DNA from: Glycomyces sambucus
GTDB lineage: Bacteria; Actinomycetota; Actinomycetes; Mycobacteriales; Micromonosporaceae
DNA: 64,000 nt
Assembly: GCF_900102815.1 (NCBI RefSeq)
Contig: NZ_FNGF01000002.1
Span: forward strand, 620,001 to 684,000
Reading direction: 5' to 3'
The notes under the pieces were generated by a model. That model was given only the letters and a program-made list of their open reading frames with translations, made no database searches and was not told where the DNA came from. Positions 1 to 8,111 of this stretch are shown here, piece after piece. The position numbers were made by a program, and so were the translations under genes. Positions within the stretch are counted from its first letter, which is position 1, and every line of letters begins with the position of its first letter.

Positions 1-500
1 CGCCGTTCGACGAGCCGGTGCGCGACCTCGTGGAACGCGCGGCAGAGGCGGGGCTGGACGTGCGGTTGGAGGCGGAGGCCGAACCGGTCGGCGCGGTCGT
101 GGACCGGGCGGTGTACCGGATCGTGCAGGAGGCGCTCACCAACGCCGCCAGGCACGCGCCGGGGAGCGCGGTGACGGTCCGGGTCGAACGCGAGGACCGG
201 TCGGTCCAGGTGGCGGTGGTCAACGACGCGCCACCGGCCCGGCCGGCGCCGATCGATGCGGCGTGGCCGAGGACGGCGCGCCCGGAGTCGGTTGCCGCGC
301 CCGGGAGGTCGGCCAGGTTCGGAGCGGTCTCGGGCGCCGACGGGCCGGGTCTCGCGGGCCCTGCGGGCTCGGCACTTGCGGGCTCGGGCCTGGCGGGATT
401 GGCGGAGCGGGTGCGGCTGCTCGACGGGAGGTTCGAGGCCGGGCCGAAGGACGGCGGGTTCTCGGTGAAGGCCGAGATCCCGTTGCGGGGGAAGGCGTGA
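1..500 (+). CDS. Sensor histidine kinase, C-terminal part (partial)
   Basis: The gene enters from outside the window; the first complete codon is at position 3. The visible 165 or so residues hold the HATPase region of a NarL/DesK-class sensor kinase: an N box (IVQEALTNAARHAPGSAVTV), a VVND stretch and a GLAGLAERVRLLDG G2-like box near the C-terminus. Such kinases phosphorylate a LuxR-type response regulator, and one follows 163 bp downstream. Odd point: about 65 residues rich in Ala, Gly, Pro and Ser lie between the VVND segment and the G2 box, where this family normally has about 10-20. The sensor and membrane part is not visible, so the stimulus is unknown. Confidence 0.85.
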   Translation, partial: PFDEPVRDLVERAAEAGLDVRLEAEAEPVGAVVDRAVYRIVQEALTNAARHAPGSAVTVRVEREDRSVQVAVVNDAPPARPAPIDAAWPRTARPESVAAPGRSARFGAVSGADGPGLAGPAGSALAGSGLAGLAERVRLLDGRFEAGPKDGGFSVKAEIPLRGKA

Positions 501-663
501 AGATGATGCCGGATGCAGAGGTTTCGGGACGGGGCGACAGACGATGGGGCCGGAGTCGCAGGTCGCGGCACGAGGGGCGCCAGAAGACTGGAGGCCGGGA
601 CACCGGGGCGGGGGAACGTATGACGAAGGCATCGGAAACCGGGGACCGGTTGCGGGGGTGCGC

Positions 664-1320
664 ATGATCCGGGTGCTGCTGGCCGACGACGAGGCCATGA
701 TCCGGGCAGGGGTGGCCGCGATCCTGGCCTCCGACGAGGAGATCGAGGTGGTCGCCGAGGCGCCGGACGGGGCCGAGGCGGTCGCGCTGGCGCAGGCGCA
801 CCGGCCCGATGTGGCGCTGCTCGACATCCGGATGCCCCGGATGGACGGGCTCGCGGCGGCGGCCGAGATCCGCCGCACGGTGCCCGGGACGGCCGTGTCG
901 ATGCTGACGACGTTCGACGAGGACGAGTACGTGATGCGGGCGCTCGCGGAGGGCGCCAACGGGTTCATGCTCAAGGCCGCTGATCCGCGCGAGTTCGTGA
1001 TCGGGGTGCGGGCCCTCGCGGAGGGCGCCGCGTTCCTCTCCCCCCGGATCGCGCAGCGGGTCATCGCGAAGATGGGCGCCGCGGGCCTCACCCGCCGCAC
1101 CCCCGGCCTCGACAGGATCGGAGTGCTGACGCCCCGCGAGCAGGAGGTCCTCGGGCTCCTCGGCGAAGGGCTCTCGAACCACGACATCGCGGGACGGCTG
1201 TTCCTGTCCGAGGGCACCGTCAAGGGCTACGTGAGCGCGATCCTCACCCGGCTGGGTCTCCAGAACCGGGTCCAGGCCGCGATCCTCGCCTACGAGTCGG
1301 GCCTGGTCACGCGGCCTTAG
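664..1320 (+). CDS. NarL/FixJ-family response regulator
   Basis: A 218-residue two-domain regulator. The receiver domain (about 1-120) has acidic pair D8-D9, phospho-acceptor Asp54 (ALLDIRMP), Thr in MLTTFDEDEY and Lys in FMLKAAD. The C-terminal LuxR-type helix-turn-helix (LTPREQEVLGLLGEGLSNHDI) binds DNA. The start is the ATG at 664, preceded by a G-rich stretch (GGGGGTG). An in-frame extension back to 544 would add 40 residues unlike the family, so it is rejected. It is almost certainly the partner of the kinase ending at 500. The targets are unknown. Confidence 0.9.
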   Translation: MIRVLLADDEAMIRAGVAAILASDEEIEVVAEAPDGAEAVALAQAHRPDVALLDIRMPRMDGLAAAAEIRRTVPGTAVSMLTTFDEDEYVMRALAEGANGFMLKAADPREFVIGVRALAEGAAFLSPRIAQRVIAKMGAAGLTRRTPGLDRIGVLTPREQEVLGLLGEGLSNHDIAGRLFLSEGTVKGYVSAILTRLGLQNRVQAAILAYESGLVTRP

Positions 1321-1410
1321 CGGGGGCCGGCGGCGCGAATGCGGTCGCGCCACCGGATCGCGGTACGCGACCGGGAGCGCGGCCGCCGTCGACACGCGAC
1401 CGTCGCCGGC

Positions 1411-1923
1411 TCAGGCGGCGGGGCGCTCCAGTTCGGCCTCGATGGCCTTGCGGATCGCCGGGTCGTCGGGGGTGACGCCGGGGGCGAAGCGGGCCACGAC
1501 GGCGCCCTCGCGGTCGAGGAGGAACTTCTCGAAGTTCCACTGGACCTCGTCGGCGGCCTCGCCGTCGATGTCGGGCCTGCTGCGCACCAGCTCGGTGTAG
1601 AGCGGGTGGCGGGTCTCGCCCGCGACGCTGATCTTGGCCATGAGCGGGAAGGTCACCGCGTAGTTGACCGAGCAGAACTCGGCGATCTCCTCGTCGGTGC
1701 CCGGCTCCTGGCCCATGAAGTCATTGGCGGGGAAGCCGAGGACCGTGAAGCCCCGCTCGCGGTACTCGTCGTAGGCCGCCTGGAGGCCCGCGTACTGCGG
1801 GGTCAGCCCGCATTTCGACGCGGTGTTGACGACCAGGAGCACCTGCCCGCGGTAGTCCGCCAGGCTCGCCTCCCCGCCGTCGTTCCGGTTGAAGCCGATC
1901 GCCGTCAGCGCCTGGTCGCTCAT
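1411..1923 (-). CDS. Glutathione peroxidase (thiol peroxidase)
   Basis: A 170-residue protein, full length for the bacterial GPx/BtuE family. It reduces hydrogen peroxide or lipid hydroperoxides in the cytoplasm; actinobacterial members normally use thioredoxin rather than glutathione. The catalytic tetrad is visible: Cys38 in NTASKCGLTPQY (cysteine, not selenocysteine), Gln72 in FMGQEPGT, and Trp129-Asn130 in QWNFEKFLLD. A second Cys in AEFCSVNYAV may resolve the disulfide. It stands alone, convergent with the response regulator at 664-1320. An AGGAG-type ribosome site precedes the ATG. Confidence 0.92.
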   Translation of the reverse strand: MSDQALTAIGFNRNDGGEASLADYRGQVLLVVNTASKCGLTPQYAGLQAAYDEYRERGFTVLGFPANDFMGQEPGTDEEIAEFCSVNYAVTFPLMAKISVAGETRHPLYTELVRSRPDIDGEAADEVQWNFEKFLLDREGAVVARFAPGVTPDDPAIRKAIEAELERPAA

Positions 1924-1978
1924 CTGGTCCCTCTCCTCGGTCCGGTTCCTCCGGCAAACCTACCCGCGGGCGCCGACC

Positions 1979-2014
1979 GGAGGGCGGCCCCGCCCGGTGG
2001 CGGGGCCGCCCTCC
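1979..2014 (-). terminator. Terminator of the beta-propeller gene
   Basis: A perfect 16-bp stem (GGAGGGCGGCCCCGCC and its complement) with a CGGT loop lies 11 bp past the stop of the gene at 2025-2993. It has no T tract, as is usual in actinobacteria. Confidence 0.75.
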
Positions 2015-2024
2015 TCCGCACCCG

Positions 2025-2993
2025 CTAAGCGCGGGCGATGGCGATGTTCGTGCTGGAACGGGCGCCCGCCTCGTAGAACATGTACATGCGGCCGTTCTCC
2101 TCGGCGAAGCTCGGCGCGGCGGCCCGGGTGGCGACCGGGTCCTTGTAGAGGACGCCCAGGTGCTCCTCGCGGTCGAAGCCCGTGCCGACCCGGGCGACGC
2201 GGATCGCGCCGTCGCCGCCGTGGAAGACCACGTGCCCGCCGCCGTTCTGCGACCAGTAGTGCGCCCCCGAGACCTGTCCGCCCTCGCCCGCGGCGGGCGA
2301 GATGAGCGGCTGCTGCTTGAACTGCCAGCCCGAGGTCAGCGAGTGCGACCAGCCGATGAAGATCTTCCTGGTCCCGGCCTGGTTCCCCATGAACAGCATG
2401 ATGTTCACCCCCGACTGCGTCGGATGCGGGAAGACCCGCGCGTAGGACGCCTCGGTGACGTTGGACGGGAGCATCGAGGTGTGGAGGACCGTGCCGCCGT
2501 AGGTGAAGCTGCGCCCGTCGGTGGAGGTGGCGACGCGGGTGGTGCGGTTGTCGCCGTGGAAGTACAGGTACATCCGCCCGTCGGCCCAGTGGGCGTGCGG
2601 GCTCGACACGTGCGGCACCGTCGGGTAGTGCGGCAACCAGGTATTGGAGATGATCGGGTTCGCCGAGTACTCCTTCCAGGGCCCGGCGAGGGAGTCGGCG
2701 TAGGCGAGGCAGATCCCGCCCGGGTCGTCGTGCGGCGCGTAGTACATGTACCAGGCGCCCAAGGGGTTCTGGACCCGTCCGGCCACGTGCCGGATCGAGG
2801 GGAAGATGATCTCCCGCCGGGCGGGCGCGTAGCTGAGGGTGCTCTTGTCCATCGCCGCGCCCAGGCGCGTGAAGGTCGGGAAGCCGGCGGGGACGGCGGC
2901 CGCGGGGGCGGCGCCGAGGGCCGCGGCGGTGCCGAGGGCGGCCGCCCCGAGCAGCAGGCCGCGGCGGCCGAAGGGTCGTCGTTCGGCGTCCAT
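2025..2993 (-). CDS. Tat-exported beta-propeller protein, glycosidase-like
   Basis: A 322-residue protein with a twin-arginine signal (RRPFGRRGLLLGAAALG) ending near AAAVP. The mature part repeats short W/Y/F-rich blades such as GAWYMYYAPHDD, GRMYLYFHG and GRMYMFYEAG, typical of five-bladed propellers of the GH43/GH117-like clan. I cannot assign a family number or identify its catalytic residues. The ATG at 2993 is chosen because it begins the signal peptide behind AGGAGAG; the frame stays open upstream to 3173, but that part resembles nothing. It is divergent from the LacI regulator of sugar locus 1, with a strong palindrome between them, so it probably acts outside the cell on the glycan imported by that locus. 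Confidence 0.7.
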   Translation of the reverse strand: MDAERRPFGRRGLLLGAAALGTAAALGAAPAAAVPAGFPTFTRLGAAMDKSTLSYAPARREIIFPSIRHVAGRVQNPLGAWYMYYAPHDDPGGICLAYADSLAGPWKEYSANPIISNTWLPHYPTVPHVSSPHAHWADGRMYLYFHGDNRTTRVATSTDGRSFTYGGTVLHTSMLPSNVTEASYARVFPHPTQSGVNIMLFMGNQAGTRKIFIGWSHSLTSGWQFKQQPLISPAAGEGGQVSGAHYWSQNGGGHVVFHGGDGAIRVARVGTGFDREEHLGVLYKDPVATRAAAPSFAEENGRMYMFYEAGARSSTNIAIARA

Positions 2994-3104
2994 GACGCTC
3001 TCCTGTCCGGCCCGGGCGGTCGCCGCCGCGCTCCGGTGCGCGGCGGTGCAGAGGCACCGCGGCGGGCCTGTGGAGGACGAGTCTCCGGTCCGGGGCGAGC
3101 GGAG

Positions 3105-3136
3105 GTCAAGATGATAATACGAATTATCATCTTGAC
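3105..3136. promoter_or_regulatory. LacI operator 1 (perfect palindrome)
   Basis: A perfect 14-bp inverted repeat (GTCAAGATGATAAT, spacer ACGA, then its complement) lies in the 224-bp divergent region between the propeller gene and the LacI gene. Outward-facing TTGAC elements at both ends could be -35 boxes, so a bound repressor would block both directions. The inner 16 bp (3113-3128) recur with a few changes at 3178-3194. Confidence 0.8.
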
Positions 3137-3177
3137 GGTCCCGGAAGCGGCCGTGCAACATGATCACACGCACCAGT

Positions 3178-3194
3178 GGTTATACGCATTATCC
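3178..3194. promoter_or_regulatory. Second, weaker copy of operator 1
   Basis: GGTTATACGCATTATCC matches about 12 of 16 positions of the operator core GATAATACGAATTATC. Its centre is about 65 bp from the first, just upstream of the LacI start. Two sites in this arrangement are common for autoregulated LacI repressors that form loops. Confidence 0.5.
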
Positions 3195-3217
3195 CCTCGC
3201 CCGAGAAAGGCCCCTCC

Positions 3218-4255
3218 GTGACCGGACCCCGCCGCCGCGTGACGCAGCGCGACATCGCCCGCATCAGCGGCGTCAGCCAGGCCACCGTCTCACTGGTGCT
3301 CAACAACCGCCTCGACGGCGGCGTCAGGATCGCCCCCGAGACGCAGCAGCGGGTCCTCGACGCCATCCGCGAGACCGGCTACGTGGCCGACCCGGTCGCC
3401 CGGCGCCTCGCCGACCAGTACAACCGCATCATCGGCGTGTTCACCTACGAACCCGTGTTCCCCTCGGGCGCAAGGGACTTCTTCCACCCGTTCCTCCTCG
3501 GCCTGGAGGAGCAGGCCGAACGGCTCGGCTGCGACCTGCTCCTGCTCACCAGCGCGCCCGTGGAGGGCGGCCGCAGGCGCATGTTCGCCGACGGCAGCCG
3601 GATCCGCCTCGCCGACGGCTGCGTCCTCCTGGGCCGGGAGGTCGACCGCGGGGACCTCGAACGCCTGGTGGGCGAGGGCATCCCGTTCGTGTCCGTGGGC
3701 CGCAGGGACGACGCGGGCGGGCCGGTGCCGTACGTCGGCGCCGACTACCCGGCCGCGGTCGCCGCGCTCGTCGAACGCGCGGCAGCCTTGGGCCACAAGC
3801 GGATCGCCTATGTGGGCCGCGGCGAGGGGCCGGAGTCCTACGCCGACCGCCTGCGCGGGTTCCGCGCCGCCGCGGCGAAGGCGGGCGTCGAGTACGGCCG
3901 GATCGCCGCGGTCGCACCCGAACCGCTCGACGCGGCCGTCGCCGGTGGTGTGACGGCGCTGTTCCTCGAAGAGCCCGCCGACGCCCCGGCGGTCACCGCC
4001 TGGGCCGGCGCGCGCGGCCTCCGCGTCCCCGACGACCTCTCCCTCGTCGCCCTGGGCGACCCGACCCGGCCGGTGTCGATCGACCTCGACGTCGCCGGCT
4101 TCACCATCCCCCGCCGCGAGATGGGCCGCCAGGCCCTCGACGTGTTCTTCGCGCTCATCGAGGGCGCGGAGACCGACGTGCAGCGGCTGCTCCCGTGCGA
4201 GCAGCACGACGGCGCGACCCTCGCGCCGGCCCCCACCGGAAGGAACCGATCTTGA
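3218..4255 (+). CDS. LacI-family transcriptional repressor (locus 1)
   Basis: A 345-residue regulator with an N-terminal helix-turn-helix (TQRDIARISGVSQATVSLVL), a hinge helix (DPVARRLADQ) and a periplasmic-binding-protein-like sugar-sensing domain. It probably represses its own operon and the divergent propeller gene, releasing DNA when an imported sugar binds. The GTG at 3218 is chosen for its position in front of the helix-turn-helix and the GAGAAAGG ribosome site 9 bp upstream; an ATG-like extension to 3176 would overlap the second operator. Its stop overlaps the TTG start of the next gene, which implies coupling. Confidence 0.9.
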   Translation: MTGPRRRVTQRDIARISGVSQATVSLVLNNRLDGGVRIAPETQQRVLDAIRETGYVADPVARRLADQYNRIIGVFTYEPVFPSGARDFFHPFLLGLEEQAERLGCDLLLLTSAPVEGGRRRMFADGSRIRLADGCVLLGREVDRGDLERLVGEGIPFVSVGRRDDAGGPVPYVGADYPAAVAALVERAAALGHKRIAYVGRGEGPESYADRLRGFRAAAAKAGVEYGRIAAVAPEPLDAAVAGGVTALFLEEPADAPAVTAWAGARGLRVPDDLSLVALGDPTRPVSIDLDVAGFTIPRREMGRQALDVFFALIEGAETDVQRLLPCEQHDGATLAPAPTGRNRS

Positions 4256-5859
4256 AGCAGGAACTGCAAGCCGACATCCTCGTCGTGGGCGGCGGGCTCG
4301 GCGGCACCGCCGCCGCGCTGGCCGCGCTGCGCGCCGGCAGGCGCGTCGTCCTCACCGAGGAGTACGACTGGATCGGCGGCCAGCTCACCAGCCAGGCCGT
4401 CCCGCCCGACGAGTCGTCCTGGGTGGAGCAGTTCGGCGTCACCGCCTCCTACCGGCGGCTGCGCGAGGGGATCAGGGAGTACTACCGGCGCCACTACCCG
4501 CTCACCGAGGCCGCCCGCGCCAGGCGCGACCTCAACCCGGGCGGCGGCCACGTCAGCCGCCTGTGCCACGAGCCGCGCGTGGCCGTGGCGGTCCTGGAGT
4601 CGATGCTCGCGCCCTACCTCGGGTCCGGGGCGCTGCGTCTGCTCCAGCCGTACCGGCCCGTCGCGGCCGACGTCGACGGCGACCGGGTCGAGGCCGTCAC
4701 CCTCGCCCACCGCGACTCCGGTGACCGGATCACCGTGTCCGCGCCGTACGTGCTCGACGCGACCGAGACCGGGGAGCTGCTGCCGCTCACCGGGACCGAG
4801 TACGTCACCGGCTTCGAGTCCGGGAGAGAGACCGGCGAGCCGAGCGCGCCCGACGAGGCGCAGCCGGACAACATGCAGGCCGTCTCGGTGTGCTTCGCGA
4901 TCGACCACGTCGACGGCGACCACACCATCGACAGGCCGGCCGACTACGGCTTCTGGCGGGACTTCCGCACCGACTTCTGGGGCGGGAACCTCCTGGGCTT
5001 CCGGGCCCCGAACCCGCGCACGCTCGAAGCCGCCGAGCGGACCTTCGAGCCCAACCCCGGCGACGACCCGCTCGCGGTCGTGGGCGACCAGCGCCTCGGC
5101 GGCGGGGACATGAACCTGTGGACCTTCCGCCGCATCGCCGCCCGCGACAACTTCACGCCGGGCGCGTACGCCAGCGACATCACCCTCGTCAACTGGCCGA
5201 TGATCGACTACTTCCTGGCGCCGGTCATCGACAACCCCGACGCCGCACTGCACCTGGAGCGGGCGAGGGACCTGTCCCGCAGCGTCCTGTACTGGCTCCA
5301 GACCGAGGCGCCGCGCGCCGACGGCGGCACCGGCTGGCCGGGGCTGCGCCTGCGCGGGGACGTGACCGGCTCCGCCGACGGCCTCGCCCAGGCCCCCTAC
5401 CACCGCGAGTCGCGGCGCATCAAGGCCGAGTACACCGTGGTCGAGCAGGACCTGTCGGCGGCGGTGCGCGGCGACAAGGGCGCCGTCTCGTACCACGACA
5501 GCGTGGGGATCGGCATGTACCGCATCGACCTCCACCCCTCCACCGGGGGCGACAACTACATCGACGTCGCCTCCTGCCCGTTCGAGATCCCGCTCGGCGC
5601 ACTCCTGCCGGTGCGGGTCGACAACCTCCTCCCCGCCGGGAAGAACCTCGGCACCACGCACATCACCAACGGCTGCTACCGGCTCCACCCGGTGGAGTGG
5701 AACATCGGCGAGGCCGCCGGGGCCCTCGCGGCCTTCAGCTTCGAGCGGGGCCTGCCCCCGCGCGCGGTCGGGGACGACCCGGCGCTGCTGGCCGAGTTCC
5801 AGGACCGCCTGACCGCGCAGGGCTTCGAGCTGCGCTGGCCCGACGTCGCCGCCTACTGA
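4252..5859 (+). CDS. FAD-dependent oxidoreductase (FAD_oxidored type)
   Basis: A 535-residue flavoprotein. The N-terminal dinucleotide-binding motif is ILVVGGGLGGTAAALAAL, followed by an acidic residue (VVLTEEYD) and a C-terminal FAD-contact region (NLLPAGKNLGTTHITNGCYR). The start is TTG at 4252, overlapping the LacI stop, with GGAAGGAA 6 bp upstream. The family (Pfam FAD_oxidored) often sits in carbohydrate operons, but few reactions are proven. Placed between a sugar repressor and a sugar importer, it may oxidise an imported sugar or glycoside; this is inference. No signal peptide is seen, so it acts in the cytoplasm. Confidence 0.85.
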   Translation: MKQELQADILVVGGGLGGTAAALAALRAGRRVVLTEEYDWIGGQLTSQAVPPDESSWVEQFGVTASYRRLREGIREYYRRHYPLTEAARARRDLNPGGGHVSRLCHEPRVAVAVLESMLAPYLGSGALRLLQPYRPVAADVDGDRVEAVTLAHRDSGDRITVSAPYVLDATETGELLPLTGTEYVTGFESGRETGEPSAPDEAQPDNMQAVSVCFAIDHVDGDHTIDRPADYGFWRDFRTDFWGGNLLGFRAPNPRTLEAAERTFEPNPGDDPLAVVGDQRLGGGDMNLWTFRRIAARDNFTPGAYASDITLVNWPMIDYFLAPVIDNPDAALHLERARDLSRSVLYWLQTEAPRADGGTGWPGLRLRGDVTGSADGLAQAPYHRESRRIKAEYTVVEQDLSAAVRGDKGAVSYHDSVGIGMYRIDLHPSTGGDNYIDVASCPFEIPLGALLPVRVDNLLPAGKNLGTTHITNGCYRLHPVEWNIGEAAGALAAFSFERGLPPRAVGDDPALLAEFQDRLTAQGFELRWPDVAAY

Positions 5860-5898
5860 CACTTTGACAACGCCGTCAACCGAAAGGAACGACCCCTG

Positions 5899-7167
5899 AT
5901 GAAGCACGCACGGATACTGCTGGCCGCCGCGGCGGCCGCGCCGCTGGCCCTCGCCGGCTGCGGCGGCGGCGAGGACGACGGGCCGGTGACGCTGCGCATG
6001 ACCACGTGGTCGGCCAGCGAGGACCACCTCGCGATGCTCGACGAGATCGCGGACGCCTACATCGCCGACCACCCCGACGTCGAGGCGATCGAGTTCGACC
6101 CGCTCCCCTTCGAGGGCTACACGAGCACGCTCACCACCCAGATCGCCGGCGACAACGCCCCCGACCTGGCCTGGATCCTGGAGAGCGCCGCGCCGGACTT
6201 CGTCTCCAGCGGCGCGCTCGTGCCGCTGGGCGACACGCTCTCCGAGGCCGAGGGCTACGAGTACGACGACCTCGTGCCGGCCGCCACCGAGCTGTGGCGC
6301 GAGGGCGACGAGCTGTACGCGTACCCGTTCTCGACCTCGCCGTTCGGGGTGTTCGTCAACAACGACCTCCTCACCGCCGCGGGCCAGCCGACCGCCGCCG
6401 AGCTCGTCGCCTCCGGCGAGTGGACCTGGGAGCGGGTGGTCGCGGCCGGCGCCGCCGTCCACGCCGCCACCGGCACCGACGGGCTCGTCATCCGCGACTT
6501 CGACTACTCCGGCTGGGACAACCTCTCCACCCTGTGGACCGGCTGGGGCGCGCGGGCGTGGAGCGAGGACGGCACCGAGTGCGGCTTCGACGACCCGGAG
6601 ATGACCGAGGCGCTCACGTTCATGCACGACGCGGTGTTCGCGCAGGAGGCCATGCCCGGCCCCGGCACCACCGCCGACTTCTTCGCGGGCGAGGCGGCCA
6701 TGACGGTCACCCAGATCTCCCGCGCGGGACTGCTCGCGGAGGCGCCCTTCGGGTGGGACCTCGTGCCGCTCCCGGCCGGGCCCGCCGGCGAGTACTCCGT
6801 CATCGGCCAGGCCGGACTCGGGGTCCTCACCGTCGCCCCGCACCCGGAGGAGGCCGCGGACTTCCTGGCGTACATGACAAGCCCCGAGAACTCCGCCAAG
6901 CTCGCCCAGTACTTCCCGCCGCCGCGCGCCTCGCAGCTCACCGCCGAGGTCCTGGGCCAGGCCAACCCGCTGCTGACGCCCGAGCAGCTCCAGACCGTCG
7001 TCATCGACCGGATCGACGAGGGCGTCGTCAAGCCCGGCCACACCGGCCAGGCCCAGCTCGACCAGGCCGTGCGCGCCGCGCTCGACCCGCTGTGGACCCC
7101 GGACGCCGACGTCGCGGGCGTCCTCGCCGAGCTGTGCACCGCCATCGACCCGCTGCTGGCGCAATGA
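5899..7167 (+). CDS. CUT1 sugar ABC transporter, binding lipoprotein
   Basis: A 422-residue extracellular solute-binding protein, family 1. The signal sequence ends in a lipobox with Cys21 (LALAGC), followed by a flexible Gly/Asp/Glu stretch. The mature part has the usual sugar-binding features (VTLRMTTWSASEDH, FFAGEAAMTVTQ, EEAADFLAYM). It captures an oligosaccharide outside the membrane and hands it to the two permeases downstream. AAAGGAA precedes the ATG. The TTGAC-N6-GTCAA sequence at 5864-5879, just upstream, could be an extra regulatory site. The substrate is unknown. Confidence 0.93.
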   Translation: MKHARILLAAAAAAPLALAGCGGGEDDGPVTLRMTTWSASEDHLAMLDEIADAYIADHPDVEAIEFDPLPFEGYTSTLTTQIAGDNAPDLAWILESAAPDFVSSGALVPLGDTLSEAEGYEYDDLVPAATELWREGDELYAYPFSTSPFGVFVNNDLLTAAGQPTAAELVASGEWTWERVVAAGAAVHAATGTDGLVIRDFDYSGWDNLSTLWTGWGARAWSEDGTECGFDDPEMTEALTFMHDAVFAQEAMPGPGTTADFFAGEAAMTVTQISRAGLLAEAPFGWDLVPLPAGPAGEYSVIGQAGLGVLTVAPHPEEAADFLAYMTSPENSAKLAQYFPPPRASQLTAEVLGQANPLLTPEQLQTVVIDRIDEGVVKPGHTGQAQLDQAVRAALDPLWTPDADVAGVLAELCTAIDPLLAQ

Positions 7168-8111
7168 CCTCCACGCGAGAGCGGACCGCCGTCCCCGGCC
7201 GGGAGCAGTCCCGGCCGGGGCGGCCCGGGTGGTGGACGGCGCGGCGCCGCGACCACCTCGCCGGATTCCTGTTCGTCGCCCCGCAGCTCGCCGGCACGCT
7301 CGTGTTCGTGCTGGTGCCGCTGGGCCTGATGTTCTGGTACAGCCTCCACGACTGGAACGTCCTCGCCGGGGGCTTCACGTGGACCGGCGGCGAGAACTAC
7401 GAGCGCCTGGCGCAGGACCCGGCCCTGCCGGGCGTCCTCGGCGCCACCGCCGCGTTCTCGCTGGGCCTCGTGGCGCTCAACCTGAGCCTCGCGCTGGTCC
7501 TGGCGATCCTGCTCAACCAGAAGCTGCGCGGCACCGTCGTGTTCCGCACGATCTTCTTCTCCCCCGTCGCCGTGACGCTGGTGGCGTGGACGATCGTGTG
7601 GCGCTTCCTGCTCCAGGACGACGGCGGCGTCAACGGCCTGCTCTCCACGGTCGGCGTCGAGGGCCCGAACTGGCTGCGCGGCGAGACCACCGCGATGATC
7701 GCGGTGGTCGTGGTGCAGGTCCTCAAGAACGTGGGACTCAACATGGTCCTGTTCCTCGCGGCCCTGCAAGGGGTCCCGAAGGAGCTGTACGAGGCGTCGA
7801 CCATCGACGGCGCCGGGGCGTGGACCCGGTTCCGGCGCATTACGATGCCGATGATCAGCCCCACGATCCTGCTCACCTCGATCATCACCGTGGTCGGCTC
7901 GCTCCAGGTGTTCGCCCAGATCGACGTGCTCACCAGCGGCGGGCCGGGCACCTCGACCACCGTCCTCGTCTACTACCTGTACCAGAACGCGTTTCAGTTC
8001 CACGACTTCGGCTACGGCGCGACCCTCTCGGTCCTGCTGTTCGCGATCGTCCTGGTGCTCACCGTGATCCAGTGGCAGATGCGCAGAAAGTGGGTCGTCC
8101 ATGAGGACTGA
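7164..8111 (+). CDS. CUT1 sugar ABC permease (MalF type)
   Basis: A 315-residue membrane protein with about six transmembrane helices (for example LAGFLFVAPQLAGTLVFVLV and MIAVVVVQVLKNVGLNMVLF). The EAA loop (YEASTIDGAGAWTRFRRITM) contacts the ATPase. The ATG overlaps the previous stop by 4 bp (ATGA), so translation is coupled. It pairs with the next gene. No ATP-binding subunit is encoded in this operon. Confidence 0.92.
   Translation: MTSTRERTAVPGREQSRPGRPGWWTARRRDHLAGFLFVAPQLAGTLVFVLVPLGLMFWYSLHDWNVLAGGFTWTGGENYERLAQDPALPGVLGATAAFSLGLVALNLSLALVLAILLNQKLRGTVVFRTIFFSPVAVTLVAWTIVWRFLLQDDGGVNGLLSTVGVEGPNWLRGETTAMIAVVVVQVLKNVGLNMVLFLAALQGVPKELYEASTIDGAGAWTRFRRITMPMISPTILLTSIITVVGSLQVFAQIDVLTSGGPGTSTTVLVYYLYQNAFQFHDFGYGATLSVLLFAIVLVLTVIQWQMRRKWVVHED

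Noticed and set aside
1340..1380. CGGTCGCG/CGCGACCG inverted repeat as a terminator between the response regulator and peroxidase
   Set aside because: Only 8 bp with a 16-bp loop; too weak to call.
3105..3136. Operator 1 as an NrtR site
   Set aside because: It shares TTGAC and GATAA words with the 54939-54979 palindrome but in a different order and spacing, and it stands before a LacI gene.
3838..7164. A 1108-codon antisense frame across sugar locus 1
   Set aside because: Same high-GC mirror effect; no domains, no ribosome site, and it covers LacI, FAD oxidoreductase and binding-protein genes on the other strand.
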